Origin: Burkholderiales bacterium
Lineage (GTDB): Bacteria > Pseudomonadota > Gammaproteobacteria > Burkholderiales > Casimicrobiaceae
Length of the DNA stretch: 42,855 nucleotides
Assembly: GCA_014378555.1 (NCBI GenBank)
Contig: JACMNN010000126.1
Location: forward strand, 1-42,855
Direction: 5' to 3'
The translations under genes and the position numbers were made by a program. Under the pieces are notes generated by a model that saw only the letters and a list, made by a program, of their open reading frames with translations, was not told the origin of the DNA and ran no database searches. This document shows positions 25,348 through 33,257 of the stretch, one piece after another (position 1 is the first letter of the stretch; every line of letters starts with the position of its first letter).

Positions 25348-25722
25348 ATGGATTCAATCCCTCAAGACGCACGCCCTCAGGGCCATCAGACACAGTCGTC
25401 GGATCAATTTGAAAACAGCGTGGAGTCGCCTGCTGCAGGGTTTGTCAACGCCTTCGCTGAGGCGCCACGGTGCCCGATTCCGCTCACACCCATCGAACAG
25501 GAGCAACTTCACGTACGGGTAATTGCGCTCGAAAATTTGGTAGTTGCGCTACTTTCGACGGCAACCGATGAACAGCTTGATTGCGCCCGTGACCTAGCGG
25601 CCTACATCGCGCCCAGAACCGGTGCAACCTCGCACCCGCTGACGCTGCATGCGGCAGCAGAAATGCTCAGTATCGTTAATCGCGCCAAGCGCTTACGAGC
25701 AACGCCGCAACTAGGTAAGTGA
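25348..25722 (+). CDS. Small conserved-looking protein of unknown function
   Basis: The 124-residue frame from ATG 25348 has a polar N-terminal third and a helical core (LTPIEQEQLHVRVIALENLVVALLSTATDEQLDCARDLAAYIAPRTGATSHPLTLHAAAEMLSIVNRAKR). The block RVIALENLVVALL followed by HPLTLHAA looks like a conserved short family of Burkholderiales, from memory and without a name. No signal peptide or membrane helix. No clear ribosome site precedes the ATG. It converges with the hydrolase gene with 13 bases between. Confidence 0.6.
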   Translation: MDSIPQDARPQGHQTQSSDQFENSVESPAAGFVNAFAEAPRCPIPLTPIEQEQLHVRVIALENLVVALLSTATDEQLDCARDLAAYIAPRTGATSHPLTLHAAAEMLSIVNRAKRLRATPQLGK

Positions 25723-25735
25723 CGCGCCGACAATC

Positions 25736-26557
25736 TCAAATCTGAATAAAGTCAAGCAACTCTTTTGTTGGGCGAACTTTATCGGTGGCGAACAGGCCAT
25801 GCGGTGCGCCGTCGTACTCGATCAACTTCGAATTCGCTATCCCCGCTGCCGCTGCTCTACCGGCGGCCCGGATCGGCGCGGTCTTGTCGGCAGTGCCATG
25901 AATAATTAACGTAGGCACTTTAAATGCAGACAGATCGGGCCGAAAGTCGGTGGTGGCAAACGACTTCGCGCATTCCAAAGTCGCCTTGAGGCTCGCTTGC
26001 ATTGCAACATTAACGGCGGATTGCAGCAGCTCCACACTTACCGGATGCCCAAGCAAACCCACGCCGAAAAAGTCTTTAAAGAAGCCGCCGAAAAATTTGG
26101 TGCGATCATCCTTCATGGCCTGGGTCATTTTGGCGAACACCGATTCGTCGGTGCCATCCGGGTTGTCGTCAGTCTTCAACATATGCGGCACCACTGAGGA
26201 CACCAGCACAGCCTTTGCTACCGACTGCCCGCTATGCCGTGACATGTAGCGGGCGAGCTCACCGCCGCCCATCAAAAAGCCCACCAACACGGCATCTGTC
26301 GCGCCCGTTTGAGCAAGTACTGCGGCCAAGTCATCCGCAAGCGTGTCGTAGTCGTATCCCAGCCATGGCTGCGACGAACGGCCAAATCCGCGACGATCGT
26401 AAGCAATAGCGCGACAGCCTGCATCAGCGATGGCCATCGCCTGATCGTCCCAACTGTCTGCCGACAAGGGCCAACCGGACAGCATGATCACCGGGCGACC
26501 CGATCCCCGGTCCTTGACGTAGAGCCTGGTTTGATCTTTGGTGCCGACGTAGTTCAT
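25736..26557 (-). CDS. Alpha/beta hydrolase, chloroperoxidase-like, nucleophile lost
   Basis: The 273 residues from ATG 26557 match the length and fold of cofactor-free haloperoxidases/esterases: oxyanion block SGWPLSADSWDDQ, YDRRGFGRSSQP, the nucleophile elbow, then D224 (HGTADKTAP) and H253 (GAPHGLF). The elbow reads GFLMGGGE, with Leu95 where the family has Ser in GFSMGG. Codon 26275-26273 is TTG, one base from TCG. The rest of the frame is undamaged. A GTG at 26614 would add 19 residues without resemblance. With no serine the usual ester or perhydrolysis chemistry is not expected, so it is either inactive, recently mutated, or has another role. Confidence 0.9.
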   Translation of the reverse strand: MNYVGTKDQTRLYVKDRGSGRPVIMLSGWPLSADSWDDQAMAIADAGCRAIAYDRRGFGRSSQPWLGYDYDTLADDLAAVLAQTGATDAVLVGFLMGGGELARYMSRHSGQSVAKAVLVSSVVPHMLKTDDNPDGTDESVFAKMTQAMKDDRTKFFGGFFKDFFGVGLLGHPVSVELLQSAVNVAMQASLKATLECAKSFATTDFRPDLSAFKVPTLIIHGTADKTAPIRAAGRAAAAGIANSKLIEYDGAPHGLFATDKVRPTKELLDFIQI

Positions 26558-26855
26558 GGCAGACCCGCGAGCATGATTGACTGAGCGAACAGTGTCGCGA
26601 CCGTCTGGATTCACGTATGTAGGTCAAGTGCCTTCGGCGCAGTAGGTCTATCGCTACACGACGTCGGGTTTTTCTGCCGAGCGATGCGCTGGATCACTGA
26701 CGTTGCGATTGCCATCGAACTTTCAATGGAAAGGCCGCCACGCTAGAAACCGCCGCTACCCGCGCGCGCAATTACGATGACAAAACGCTCAATTCTTCGG
26801 CACTGGCGTGACCGAGGCAAGCAGAATGCTTAGCCGTCTAAAAATCCTACTGGGG

Positions 26856-27590
26856 TCAAGCGTCCATTCGAATCGAGTCTGCATGCGCAGGATACGGGGA
26901 TGCTTGAGCCATATCAGCCGGCAACCCGGCGAGCTTGTTGGAAAATCCGTGATTGATGTCGCGATGATGCGCCTCGTCGGCGCGAACCACCAACACCACG
27001 TCGCGCAGCGTCGCATCATCGGGCAGCTTCCAGTAGTGCTTGGCAATCGCCGGGGCGGGCACATTCGGGGAACGCCCCTCATCAATTTCCTGAAGATAGA
27101 GCGTGTAGCTGAGCACGGCCTCTTCTTCGAAATAGCCAACGATGCGGTGTGCGGTGCGCCCAGAGACCAAATAAATTAAGAAGAAGCCGACGTAGAAAAC
27201 CCATTGCACCAACAAGATGACGATGCGCTCAAAAGAGGTCGGCTTGGCAATTTCGATGAACGTCATAAGGTGCATACGCTCGTTCTCCGCCTCTTCCAAC
27301 AGCGTACGAATCCAGCCTTCATCGTCCTTCATGCTGCGCAGACTGCTGAGGTGAACTGCCGTAGCGCCAACCATGCCGGGCACGGCGGCCACCGTCTCCA
27401 AAACGATGGCTCGATGGCCGTAGCGTTTGGCAAAAAAAGTGTCTGCTATCACGCGCAGCAACTTGGTGAAGCCCAGCGCGAAATGATCCGAAAGGCCCCT
27501 TGGGCCGTGATGGACAACGCCCTCCTCAATGTCTGTGTCGTCTTTGACGGTGAGTGTGTTGAGCAATCGGTCGGGAGCGTTGGCGGACAT
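26856..27590 (-). CDS. aox: Alternative oxidase (bacterial AOX)
   Basis: AOX is a membrane-surface di-iron ubiquinol oxidase that reduces O2 to water without pumping protons and resists cyanide and NO. All ligand motifs are visible in 244 residues: LET (E65), NERMH (E104, H107), EEEA (E155-157) and [11 protein letters not shown] (E206, H209). Two membrane-surface hydrophobic helices are at about 60-80 and 122-143. It has no mitochondrial extension. It lies 54 bases downstream of an aldehyde dehydrogenase on the same strand and may share its promoter. The 298 bases downstream to the hydrolase start hold no gene I can support. Confidence 0.95.
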   Translation of the reverse strand: MSANAPDRLLNTLTVKDDTDIEEGVVHHGPRGLSDHFALGFTKLLRVIADTFFAKRYGHRAIVLETVAAVPGMVGATAVHLSSLRSMKDDEGWIRTLLEEAENERMHLMTFIEIAKPTSFERIVILLVQWVFYVGFFLIYLVSGRTAHRIVGYFEEEAVLSYTLYLQEIDEGRSPNVPAPAIAKHYWKLPDDATLRDVVLVVRADEAHHRDINHGFSNKLAGLPADMAQASPYPAHADSIRMDA

Positions 27591-27644
27591 AGCGCTTTAT
27601 CCTAATGGTTACGAGTGACGCGGTACCTCTACCGAAGTCTATGC

Positions 27645-29033
27645 CTAAGCCACAGCGTCGATCGACGCGGTGCGCACAAGTTTTTTGTTCACGAACTCTT
27701 GTATGCCTTGAGCGCCAAGTTCGCGCCCAAATCCGGAGTTCTTAATGCCGCCGAACGGCAGGTCAGGCGACGATCCGGTCGGCTGATTGATGAACATCAT
27801 GCCCGTGTTGACGCGACTGGCCAAGCGCTCGCCGCGTGCCACGTCCGCAGTAAATACGGAGCCACCCAAGCCGAAGTCAGAGTCGTTCGCTAATGCCACC
27901 GCTTCATCTTCGTCCTTAACGCGAAAAATCATCGCGACCGGGCCAAAAAATTCTTCATGGAACGCCGGGTTGTCGCGCGTGACGTTGGTCAAGACAGTGG
28001 GTTGCATAAACGCGCCAGCCATCGGGACTCGTTTGCCGCCAAGCACCACAGTCGCACCCGCTGCCGTGGCGACGTCAACCTGGCCAAGTAGCTTAACCAA
28101 AGCTGCCTCAGACGACATCGGCCCAAGCGTTGTTGCTTCATCCATCGGATTACCCGGTACAAACGCTTCGAACGCTGCCTTGAACTGCGAGCAAAATGCA
28201 TCTGCTACCGCTTCAACAATGATGAACCGTTTTGCGGCCACGCAGCTCTGCCCAGTGTTCGCCATGCGCGCCTGCACAGCCCACTTTACTGTCTTGGCGA
28301 TATCAGCGTCCTCAAGGACAATGAAGGCGTCGCTTCCGCCTAGTTCCATGGTTGCTTTTTTAAGATTTTGACCCGCTCGAGCGGCCACACTCCTACCCGC
28401 GTCAACGCTGCCAGTGAGTGCAACACCCTTCACGCGTCGGTCATCAATCACGGTGTTAACTTGTTCATGAGAGATGCGCAAGTTGGTGTACGCGCCTTCG
28501 GGCGCGCCTGCGTCTAGCCATAACTGTTCAAAAGCCACCGCACATTGCGGCACATTTGCAGCGTGTTTGACCATCACGACGTTACCGGCCATCAAATTAG
28601 GCGCAGCAAATCGAGCCAGCTGGTAGTAAGGAAAATTCCACGGCTGAACGCCAAATAAAACGCCTATCGGCGTACTTTCAACCTTGGCTTCGCCTTCTTT
28701 TGGCGTAAGCTGCACAGAAACTAAAAACAGTTCGGCGTTCTTCGCGTAATACTCAATAATTGCTGCACTGAGCAGCACTTCACCTCTGGCCTCGCTGGTG
28801 CGTTTGCCCATTTCGAGCGTGATCAAGCGGGCGAATTCATCAACTCTCTTACGCATCATGTCAGCGGCTTTTTCGGCTACTGCAGCGCGTTGCGCAAACG
28901 TAGTTTGTCGCCAGTGGTTGAAGCACCCGTCGGCTTTGACTAGTGAGCTTTCAAGCTCGGCATTAGTTGTAGATTGATAAGTTTTGAGTATCGAACCGTC
29001 ATACGGGTTCACGCTTTGATAGATCATAGACAT
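27645..29033 (-). CDS. NAD(P)-dependent succinate-semialdehyde dehydrogenase, Sad/YneI type
   Basis: This aldehyde dehydrogenase (462 residues from ATG 29033) resembles E. coli Sad (YneI), which oxidises succinate semialdehyde to succinate. Catalytic Cys264 is in NTGQSCVAAKRF and the general base Glu230 in MELGGSDAF; PWNFPYYQLARFAAPNLMAGN (131-151) and FGPVAMIF are family blocks, and the C-terminus FGGIKNSGFGRELG is typical of Sad. A second ATG at 29027 is possible. Exact aldehyde specificity is inferred. It is the gene before the alternative oxidase. Confidence 0.9.
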   Translation of the reverse strand: MSMIYQSVNPYDGSILKTYQSTTNAELESSLVKADGCFNHWRQTTFAQRAAVAEKAADMMRKRVDEFARLITLEMGKRTSEARGEVLLSAAIIEYYAKNAELFLVSVQLTPKEGEAKVESTPIGVLFGVQPWNFPYYQLARFAAPNLMAGNVVMVKHAANVPQCAVAFEQLWLDAGAPEGAYTNLRISHEQVNTVIDDRRVKGVALTGSVDAGRSVAARAGQNLKKATMELGGSDAFIVLEDADIAKTVKWAVQARMANTGQSCVAAKRFIIVEAVADAFCSQFKAAFEAFVPGNPMDEATTLGPMSSEAALVKLLGQVDVATAAGATVVLGGKRVPMAGAFMQPTVLTNVTRDNPAFHEEFFGPVAMIFRVKDEDEAVALANDSDFGLGGSVFTADVARGERLASRVNTGMMFINQPTGSSPDLPFGGIKNSGFGRELGAQGIQEFVNKKLVRTASIDAVA

Positions 29034-29151
29034 AGCTTTCAAGCAGTTGTTGCAGCAGACCGCGTCGCTTGATCTGCTGCTTGCGCGCTACGCCAAAGTA
29101 GTGGCAGACGCGTCCGGAAAGAGCGCGCCCAATTAACAGAGCGCTGACCGA

Positions 29152-29703
29152 TTAGGTTTTGTTAAAACGCACCTTGGCCGCATTCACGCAGGAGGTTTTT
29201 GGCTCGCCTGCCATCGTGTCGCACTTCTCAACCGCAACTTTGTAGTTTGCATCGGTTTTGTCTTCTATCGCAGTCGTTGTTGCTGCCGCAACTTTCTTTT
29301 GCAATTTGGCGTCTGCGATCGCTTTGGTGTGCGTGGCTTTGGCTTCGGTGCGGCACAAAGTCTTCGCTTGTCCGGCTTTATCGTCGCACATTTCTTTGGC
29401 TACCGAATACGTTGAATCGGCCATGGCGACGGCGACCTTGTTGCCATCTTTGTCCTTGCCGGAGTAGCTGTATTGCAATTCCGCCAGCGCGACTTTTTCT
29501 TTGCCTTTAGCTTGTTGCATGCAAATATCTTTTGCATTAGCAGTCGATGTGCCACACGCGTCCTTATCGGCTTTATAGGTCGCTTTAATGCGATCTTTTC
29601 CAGCGGAGTAGTCAGATTTGGTGATCGTCGCCGCGAATGAGCCAGACGCTATGCACATCAGAGCAATGGCAGCAGCGGTTTTGCAGTGTTGAAGGGTATT
29701 CAT
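29152..29703 (-). CDS. Secreted Lys/Ala-rich protein with three C-x10-C repeats
   Basis: The 183 residues begin with a Sec signal peptide (MNTLQHCKTAAAIALMCIASGSFA, cut near 24). The mature part has three similar units, each with C-x10-C: C50/C61, C106/C117 and C161/C172, spaced 55-56 residues apart, with AK-rich helices between. Similar Lys/Ala-rich periplasmic proteins occur in Burkholderiales, from memory, and lack an assigned function; a disulfide in each unit is likely. ATG 29703 has GGAA about 7 bases upstream. A perfect palindrome at 29837-29852 lies 134 bases upstream. Confidence 0.85.
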   Translation of the reverse strand: MNTLQHCKTAAAIALMCIASGSFAATITKSDYSAGKDRIKATYKADKDACGTSTANAKDICMQQAKGKEKVALAELQYSYSGKDKDGNKVAVAMADSTYSVAKEMCDDKAGQAKTLCRTEAKATHTKAIADAKLQKKVAAATTTAIEDKTDANYKVAVEKCDTMAGEPKTSCVNAAKVRFNKT

Positions 29704-30118
29704 AATTATTTCCATTTCAAGAATTTGGCGGGATTTCACCGATGCCAGATTATGAAAATGGGCACCTGGCGCTGCTATCAGACGAGGGCCCAATGACGCG
29801 TAGTTTCTCTCCTACCTGCGAATTAATTGACGGTTATGTTCGTTGGCGAACAGACTGCACTGTTAATCTGAAATAAAGTTGTGCGTATTGCAACTGCGTC
29901 GTGTCACAGCGTCGCACTGTGTCTCGATCACACCCTGTACGTTTCGCCTTGAGTGCGACTATCTCCTGTTTTTTCTTTCTTGTTTTGCCGCCAAGATTGT
30001 CTGATTAATTCGGCAAACTCCAGTTTTCTATGAACATCGTAAAAATTGAGTTCGTGCGCTGATCTAGCGTTGAACGGTTCCTTCATCGCGTCCCAAGTTT
30101 TGATCATTGTCTACATCC
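29704..30118. other. Divergent intergenic region
   Basis: These 415 bases lie between the leftward Cys-repeat protein and the rightward histidine kinase. They hold the 6-4-6 palindrome (29837-29852) and pyrimidine-rich stretches, but no supportable gene or RNA. Promoters for both genes are expected here. Confidence 0.6.
29837..29852. promoter_or_regulatory. Perfect palindrome TGTTCG-N4-CGAACA, candidate operator
   Basis: TGTTCGTTGGCGAACA is an exact 6-4-6 dyad upstream of the Cys-repeat protein gene. A one-mismatch version lies before the Crp/Fnr gene at 25032-25047. It fits the spacing of Crp/Fnr-superfamily sites. Confidence 0.6.
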
Positions 30119-31831
30119 ATGTCAGACCACCGAACCAGATTTAGCAATATTGACAAGGCACGCAAGGCCGATGGAGTTGAGGTTCAACGACAGCAAACGC
30201 TGCTTAAAACAGGTGCGTTGCAAGCGGCTATTCTTACTAGTGCCAATTTCTCCATCATCGCGACAGACGAGAGGGGAATCATTCAGCTATTTAACGTTGG
30301 CGCCGAGCGCATGCTCGGCTACACAGCCGCTGAAGTTGTCAACAAAATCAATCCGAGTGATATTCACGATCCGCAAGAAGTAATGGCTCGCGCTGAGGCG
30401 CTATCGCTTGAGCTTGGCACTCAAATTACGCCTGGTTTCGAGGCGCTGGCGTTCAAAGCGTCGCGGGGCATTGAGGACATTTATGACCTCACCTACATCT
30501 GCAAAAATGGAAGTCGTTTTCCGGCGATTGTGTCAATCACAGCGCTACGCGACGACGATGGCAGGATCATTGGCTACCTGCTCATCGGCACCGACAATTC
30601 GGTGCGTAAAGAAGTCGAGCGAGCCCTCAAAGAGGCGATATCGGTGGCCGAAAAAGCCAATCTGGCAAAGTCAGATTTTCTGTCAAGCATGAGCCACGAA
30701 TTGCGTACGCCGCTTAGCGCAATTCTTGGGTTTGCGCAGTTGATGGAGTCCGGCACACCGCTGCCCACACCCGCGCAAAAACGCAGCATTGATCAGATTC
30801 TCCAGGCGGGTTGGTATCTGCTTGATTTGATCAACGAAATTCTCGATCTGGCATTAATAGAGTCGGGCAAACTATCGTTGTCGCTGGAGCCTATTGCGCT
30901 GTCAGAAGTATTGCTTGAATGCGAAACGATGATCGAATCACAGGCGCAAAAGCGCGGCATCACGGTAACTTTCGAGCGCATCGACTTTCCGTGTTTTGTG
31001 AAAGCGGACCGCACCCGAATTAAGCAGGTGTTAATTAACCTTCTGTCGAATGCCATCAAATACAACCGTCCCGGCGGCGTGGTGGCGGTTAGCTGCGTTA
31101 GAAAAGCGCAAGGCCGCATTCGCGTTGATGTCGAAGACACCGGCGAAGGCCTGACTGCTGAAAAAATATCGCAACTGTTTCAACCCTTTAACCGCCTCGG
31201 GCAAGAGTCCACCACTGAGCAGGGCACGGGCATTGGACTGGTGATGACCAAGCGTTTGGTCGAACTGATGGGCGGCGTGCTTGCAGTGGAAAGTATCGTC
31301 GGCAGAGGCAGTATTTTTTCGATAGAAATGAACTTAACTGTTGAGCGCCCTCGACTGATCGACCACTTCCAGGACCTCCAGGAAGTGGTGGCGACCAACT
31401 TGATCAACGACTTAGACCTCGACGTGCGCACCGTGCTCTACGTAGAGGACAACCCGGCCAATTTAATGCTGGTAGAAGACATGATTGCGCGCCGTGCCGA
31501 CATTCGCTTACTGACCGCAAAAGACGGCATGAGCGGCATTGCGATCGCACGCAGCGCCAGGCCCGACGTGATTTTGATGGATATTAATTTGCCGGGCATA
31601 AGTGGCATCAAAGCACTGAAAATTCTGGCCGACGACGCAACCACCAAACACATTCCTGTCATCGCACTTAGCGCCAATGCGATGCAACGTGACATCGAAA
31701 AGATGCTTGAGGCCGGTTTCTTCCGCTACCTCACGAAGCCGATCAAGTTCACTGAATTTATAGAAACGCTCGACGAAGCATTGAAACTTGTGAACACAAA
31801 AACCAGCCGTTCGGACAGCGAGAAATATTAA
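30119..31831 (+). CDS. PAS hybrid sensor histidine kinase with receiver domain
   Basis: From ATG 30119 the product is 570 residues with no membrane helix, so it is a cytoplasmic sensor. Order of domains: PAS (about 35-165, SIIATDERGIIQLFNVGAERMLGYTAAEV), HisKA with H-box SSMSHELRTPLSAILGF (His193), HATPase (N-box NLLSNAIKYN at 307-316, then DTGEGL and GTGIGL), and a C-terminal receiver (about 438-560) with acceptor Asp488 in LMDINLPG and Lys in YLTKPIKF. A TTG at 30107 could add 4 residues; neither has a clear ribosome site. The next gene starts 2 bases after its stop. Confidence 0.93.
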   Translation: MSDHRTRFSNIDKARKADGVEVQRQQTLLKTGALQAAILTSANFSIIATDERGIIQLFNVGAERMLGYTAAEVVNKINPSDIHDPQEVMARAEALSLELGTQITPGFEALAFKASRGIEDIYDLTYICKNGSRFPAIVSITALRDDDGRIIGYLLIGTDNSVRKEVERALKEAISVAEKANLAKSDFLSSMSHELRTPLSAILGFAQLMESGTPLPTPAQKRSIDQILQAGWYLLDLINEILDLALIESGKLSLSLEPIALSEVLLECETMIESQAQKRGITVTFERIDFPCFVKADRTRIKQVLINLLSNAIKYNRPGGVVAVSCVRKAQGRIRVDVEDTGEGLTAEKISQLFQPFNRLGQESTTEQGTGIGLVMTKRLVELMGGVLAVESIVGRGSIFSIEMNLTVERPRLIDHFQDLQEVVATNLINDLDLDVRTVLYVEDNPANLMLVEDMIARRADIRLLTAKDGMSGIAIARSARPDVILMDINLPGISGIKALKILADDATTKHIPVIALSANAMQRDIEKMLEAGFFRYLTKPIKFTEFIETLDEALKLVNTKTSRSDSEKY

Positions 31832-31833
31832 TC

Positions 31834-32655
31834 GTGATTTCTGAAGACGATATCCTCAATGCCAGTGTGCTGATCGTCGACGATAACGCGGCAAACGTAG
31901 AGCTGCTTGAGCAACTGTTACAAAGCGCGGGCTATACCCATGTGACCTCCACTATGGACCCCACCGTTGTTTGCGCGATGCACCAAGAAATTAATTTTGA
32001 CCTGATCCTGCTTGATCTGAAAATGCCCGTTATGAACGGATTTCAAGTGCTGCAAGGGCTCAAAGCGCTGGGCCTTGCTGATGAGTTATCGGTTATTGTG
32101 CTTACCGCAGAGCCAGGACAAAAATTACGTGCATTGCAGGCAGGTGCCAAAGACTTCATCAGCAAGCCTTTTGACCTGGTGGAGGTAAAAACGCGCATCC
32201 ACAACATGTTGGAGATTCGCCTTTGTCACACAAAAATACAGTGTCACAACACGGCACTGGAGCAAAGCGTTCTCGAGCGCACCGCCCAGCTGGTTGAAAG
32301 CGAGGAGCGATTTCGCAGCCTAACGGCGCTAGCTTCTGACTGGTATTGGGAACAGAACGAAAGTGGCGATTTCACCACTGTGTCGGGTCCGGTTATCGAG
32401 ATGATCGGCATTCGAATGAGTGCTTTTATGGGTAAGGCCACGGCCGAGGAAGCGACCGGATGGGATGAGTCGGAACGCCAAGCACTGCAAGCAAAAATCG
32501 CTGCGCGCGAACCATTCCTTAACTTCGCCTTCAGCCGACTCAACGCGGATGGCTCAAAACACTTCTACCGGGTGAGCGGCGAGCCGGTGTTCAATCCGGC
32601 TGGTCACTTCACGGGCTATCGGGGTATTGGCGTTGAGCTTCCCGCAGTTAGCTAA
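31834..32655 (+). CDS. Response regulator REC-PAS protein without an output domain
   Basis: The GTG-started 273-residue protein has a receiver domain (about 10-130: DD at 16-17, acceptor Asp61 in LLDLKMPVMNG, Lys in FISKPFD), a coiled linker (LEQSVLERTAQLVESEERF, 145-163) and a PAS domain (to the end, DWYWEQNESGDF...GYRGIGVE). After PAS such proteins normally continue into a GGDEF, EAL or kinase part; here the frame stops at once, so it may act only by protein contact. It follows the hybrid kinase by 2 bases and is likely its partner. Confidence 0.88.
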   Translation: MISEDDILNASVLIVDDNAANVELLEQLLQSAGYTHVTSTMDPTVVCAMHQEINFDLILLDLKMPVMNGFQVLQGLKALGLADELSVIVLTAEPGQKLRALQAGAKDFISKPFDLVEVKTRIHNMLEIRLCHTKIQCHNTALEQSVLERTAQLVESEERFRSLTALASDWYWEQNESGDFTTVSGPVIEMIGIRMSAFMGKATAEEATGWDESERQALQAKIAAREPFLNFAFSRLNADGSKHFYRVSGEPVFNPAGHFTGYRGIGVELPAVS

Positions 32656-33005
32656 TGCATCGGCGCCGCGAGGCTGAATGCACGAAGCTTTGCTTTTGAC
32701 GATTGGCGAGAGCGCACTAAATTACGCCGCTATGCAAAGAAAAACGCTACCGGTTACGCCACCCGCATGCGCGATAAAAAGCACTGAGAGGACGAAGAAA
32801 TTTAGGTTGGTAATGCGATGCTTTGCGCTTAGGTAGGATAGGCCCTACGTCACTTAGCGTGCCGTCTGATAGGCAGTTGACGACTTGCCGCCTAATATCG
32901 TTTTATCGCGCTGAGGCCCAAATCACTCTTGTGAAAGTTTGGTTATAACGCGCTCACAGTAACAAATTATTTTTGGTGAATTAAGCCAATTAAGCGGACT
33001 AAATT
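32656..33005. other. Intergenic region upstream of the glucan synthase unit
   Basis: 350 bases with no gene I can support; the longest frame is a 34-codon ATG frame with no resemblance to anything. The last 80 bases are A/T-rich (TTATAAC, AAATTATTTTT) and likely hold the promoter for the two following genes. Confidence 0.55.
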
Positions 33006-33254
33006 ATGAGCAGCATTTTTCATTTGGCAACCGCATCCGACTACCGTACTGCCCCGCTGACGCCCAGTATCGACGCAGTGTCGAAAGAGCAATCCGCACT
33101 CGAGCGGCACCTTGATGTCTGCAAAAAATCATCTGGTCGCCTGTTCGGGCTCCGCTGCAATGCAGAGTTGATGCACGGCTTCTTTGCCGCCAGATTTGTG
33201 ACCACGCTGGCGATAATTGCGGTGGCCGTTGTCATCAGTGCGATTGTGTTTTAG
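33006..33254 (+). CDS. Small tail-anchored membrane protein coupled to ndvB
   Basis: The 82-residue frame from ATG 33006 is polar to about residue 58 and ends in one membrane helix (FFAARFVTTLAIIAVAVVISAIVF, 59-82) with only the stop after it, a tail-anchor layout. Two Cys (39 and 51) lie just before the helix. Its TAG ends 3 bases before the GTG of the glucan synthase gene, so the two are almost surely one unit and translation of the synthase may depend on it. I recognise no family. A helper or membrane anchor for the synthase is a guess. Confidence 0.65.
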   Translation: MSSIFHLATASDYRTAPLTPSIDAVSKEQSALERHLDVCKKSSGRLFGLRCNAELMHGFFAARFVTTLAIIAVAVVISAIVF

Positions 33255-33257
33255 GCC

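Noticed and set aside
29040-29083. Hairpin GCAGCAGA...TCTGCTGC upstream of the semialdehyde dehydrogenase
   Set aside because: 8-base stem with a 13-base loop and no T run, in a CTG/CAG-rich stretch; too weak to assign a role.
31363-31394. Inverted repeat CCACTTCC...GGAAGTGG inside the histidine kinase gene
   Set aside because: It lies within a well-formed coding linker before the receiver domain and has no T run; probably incidental.
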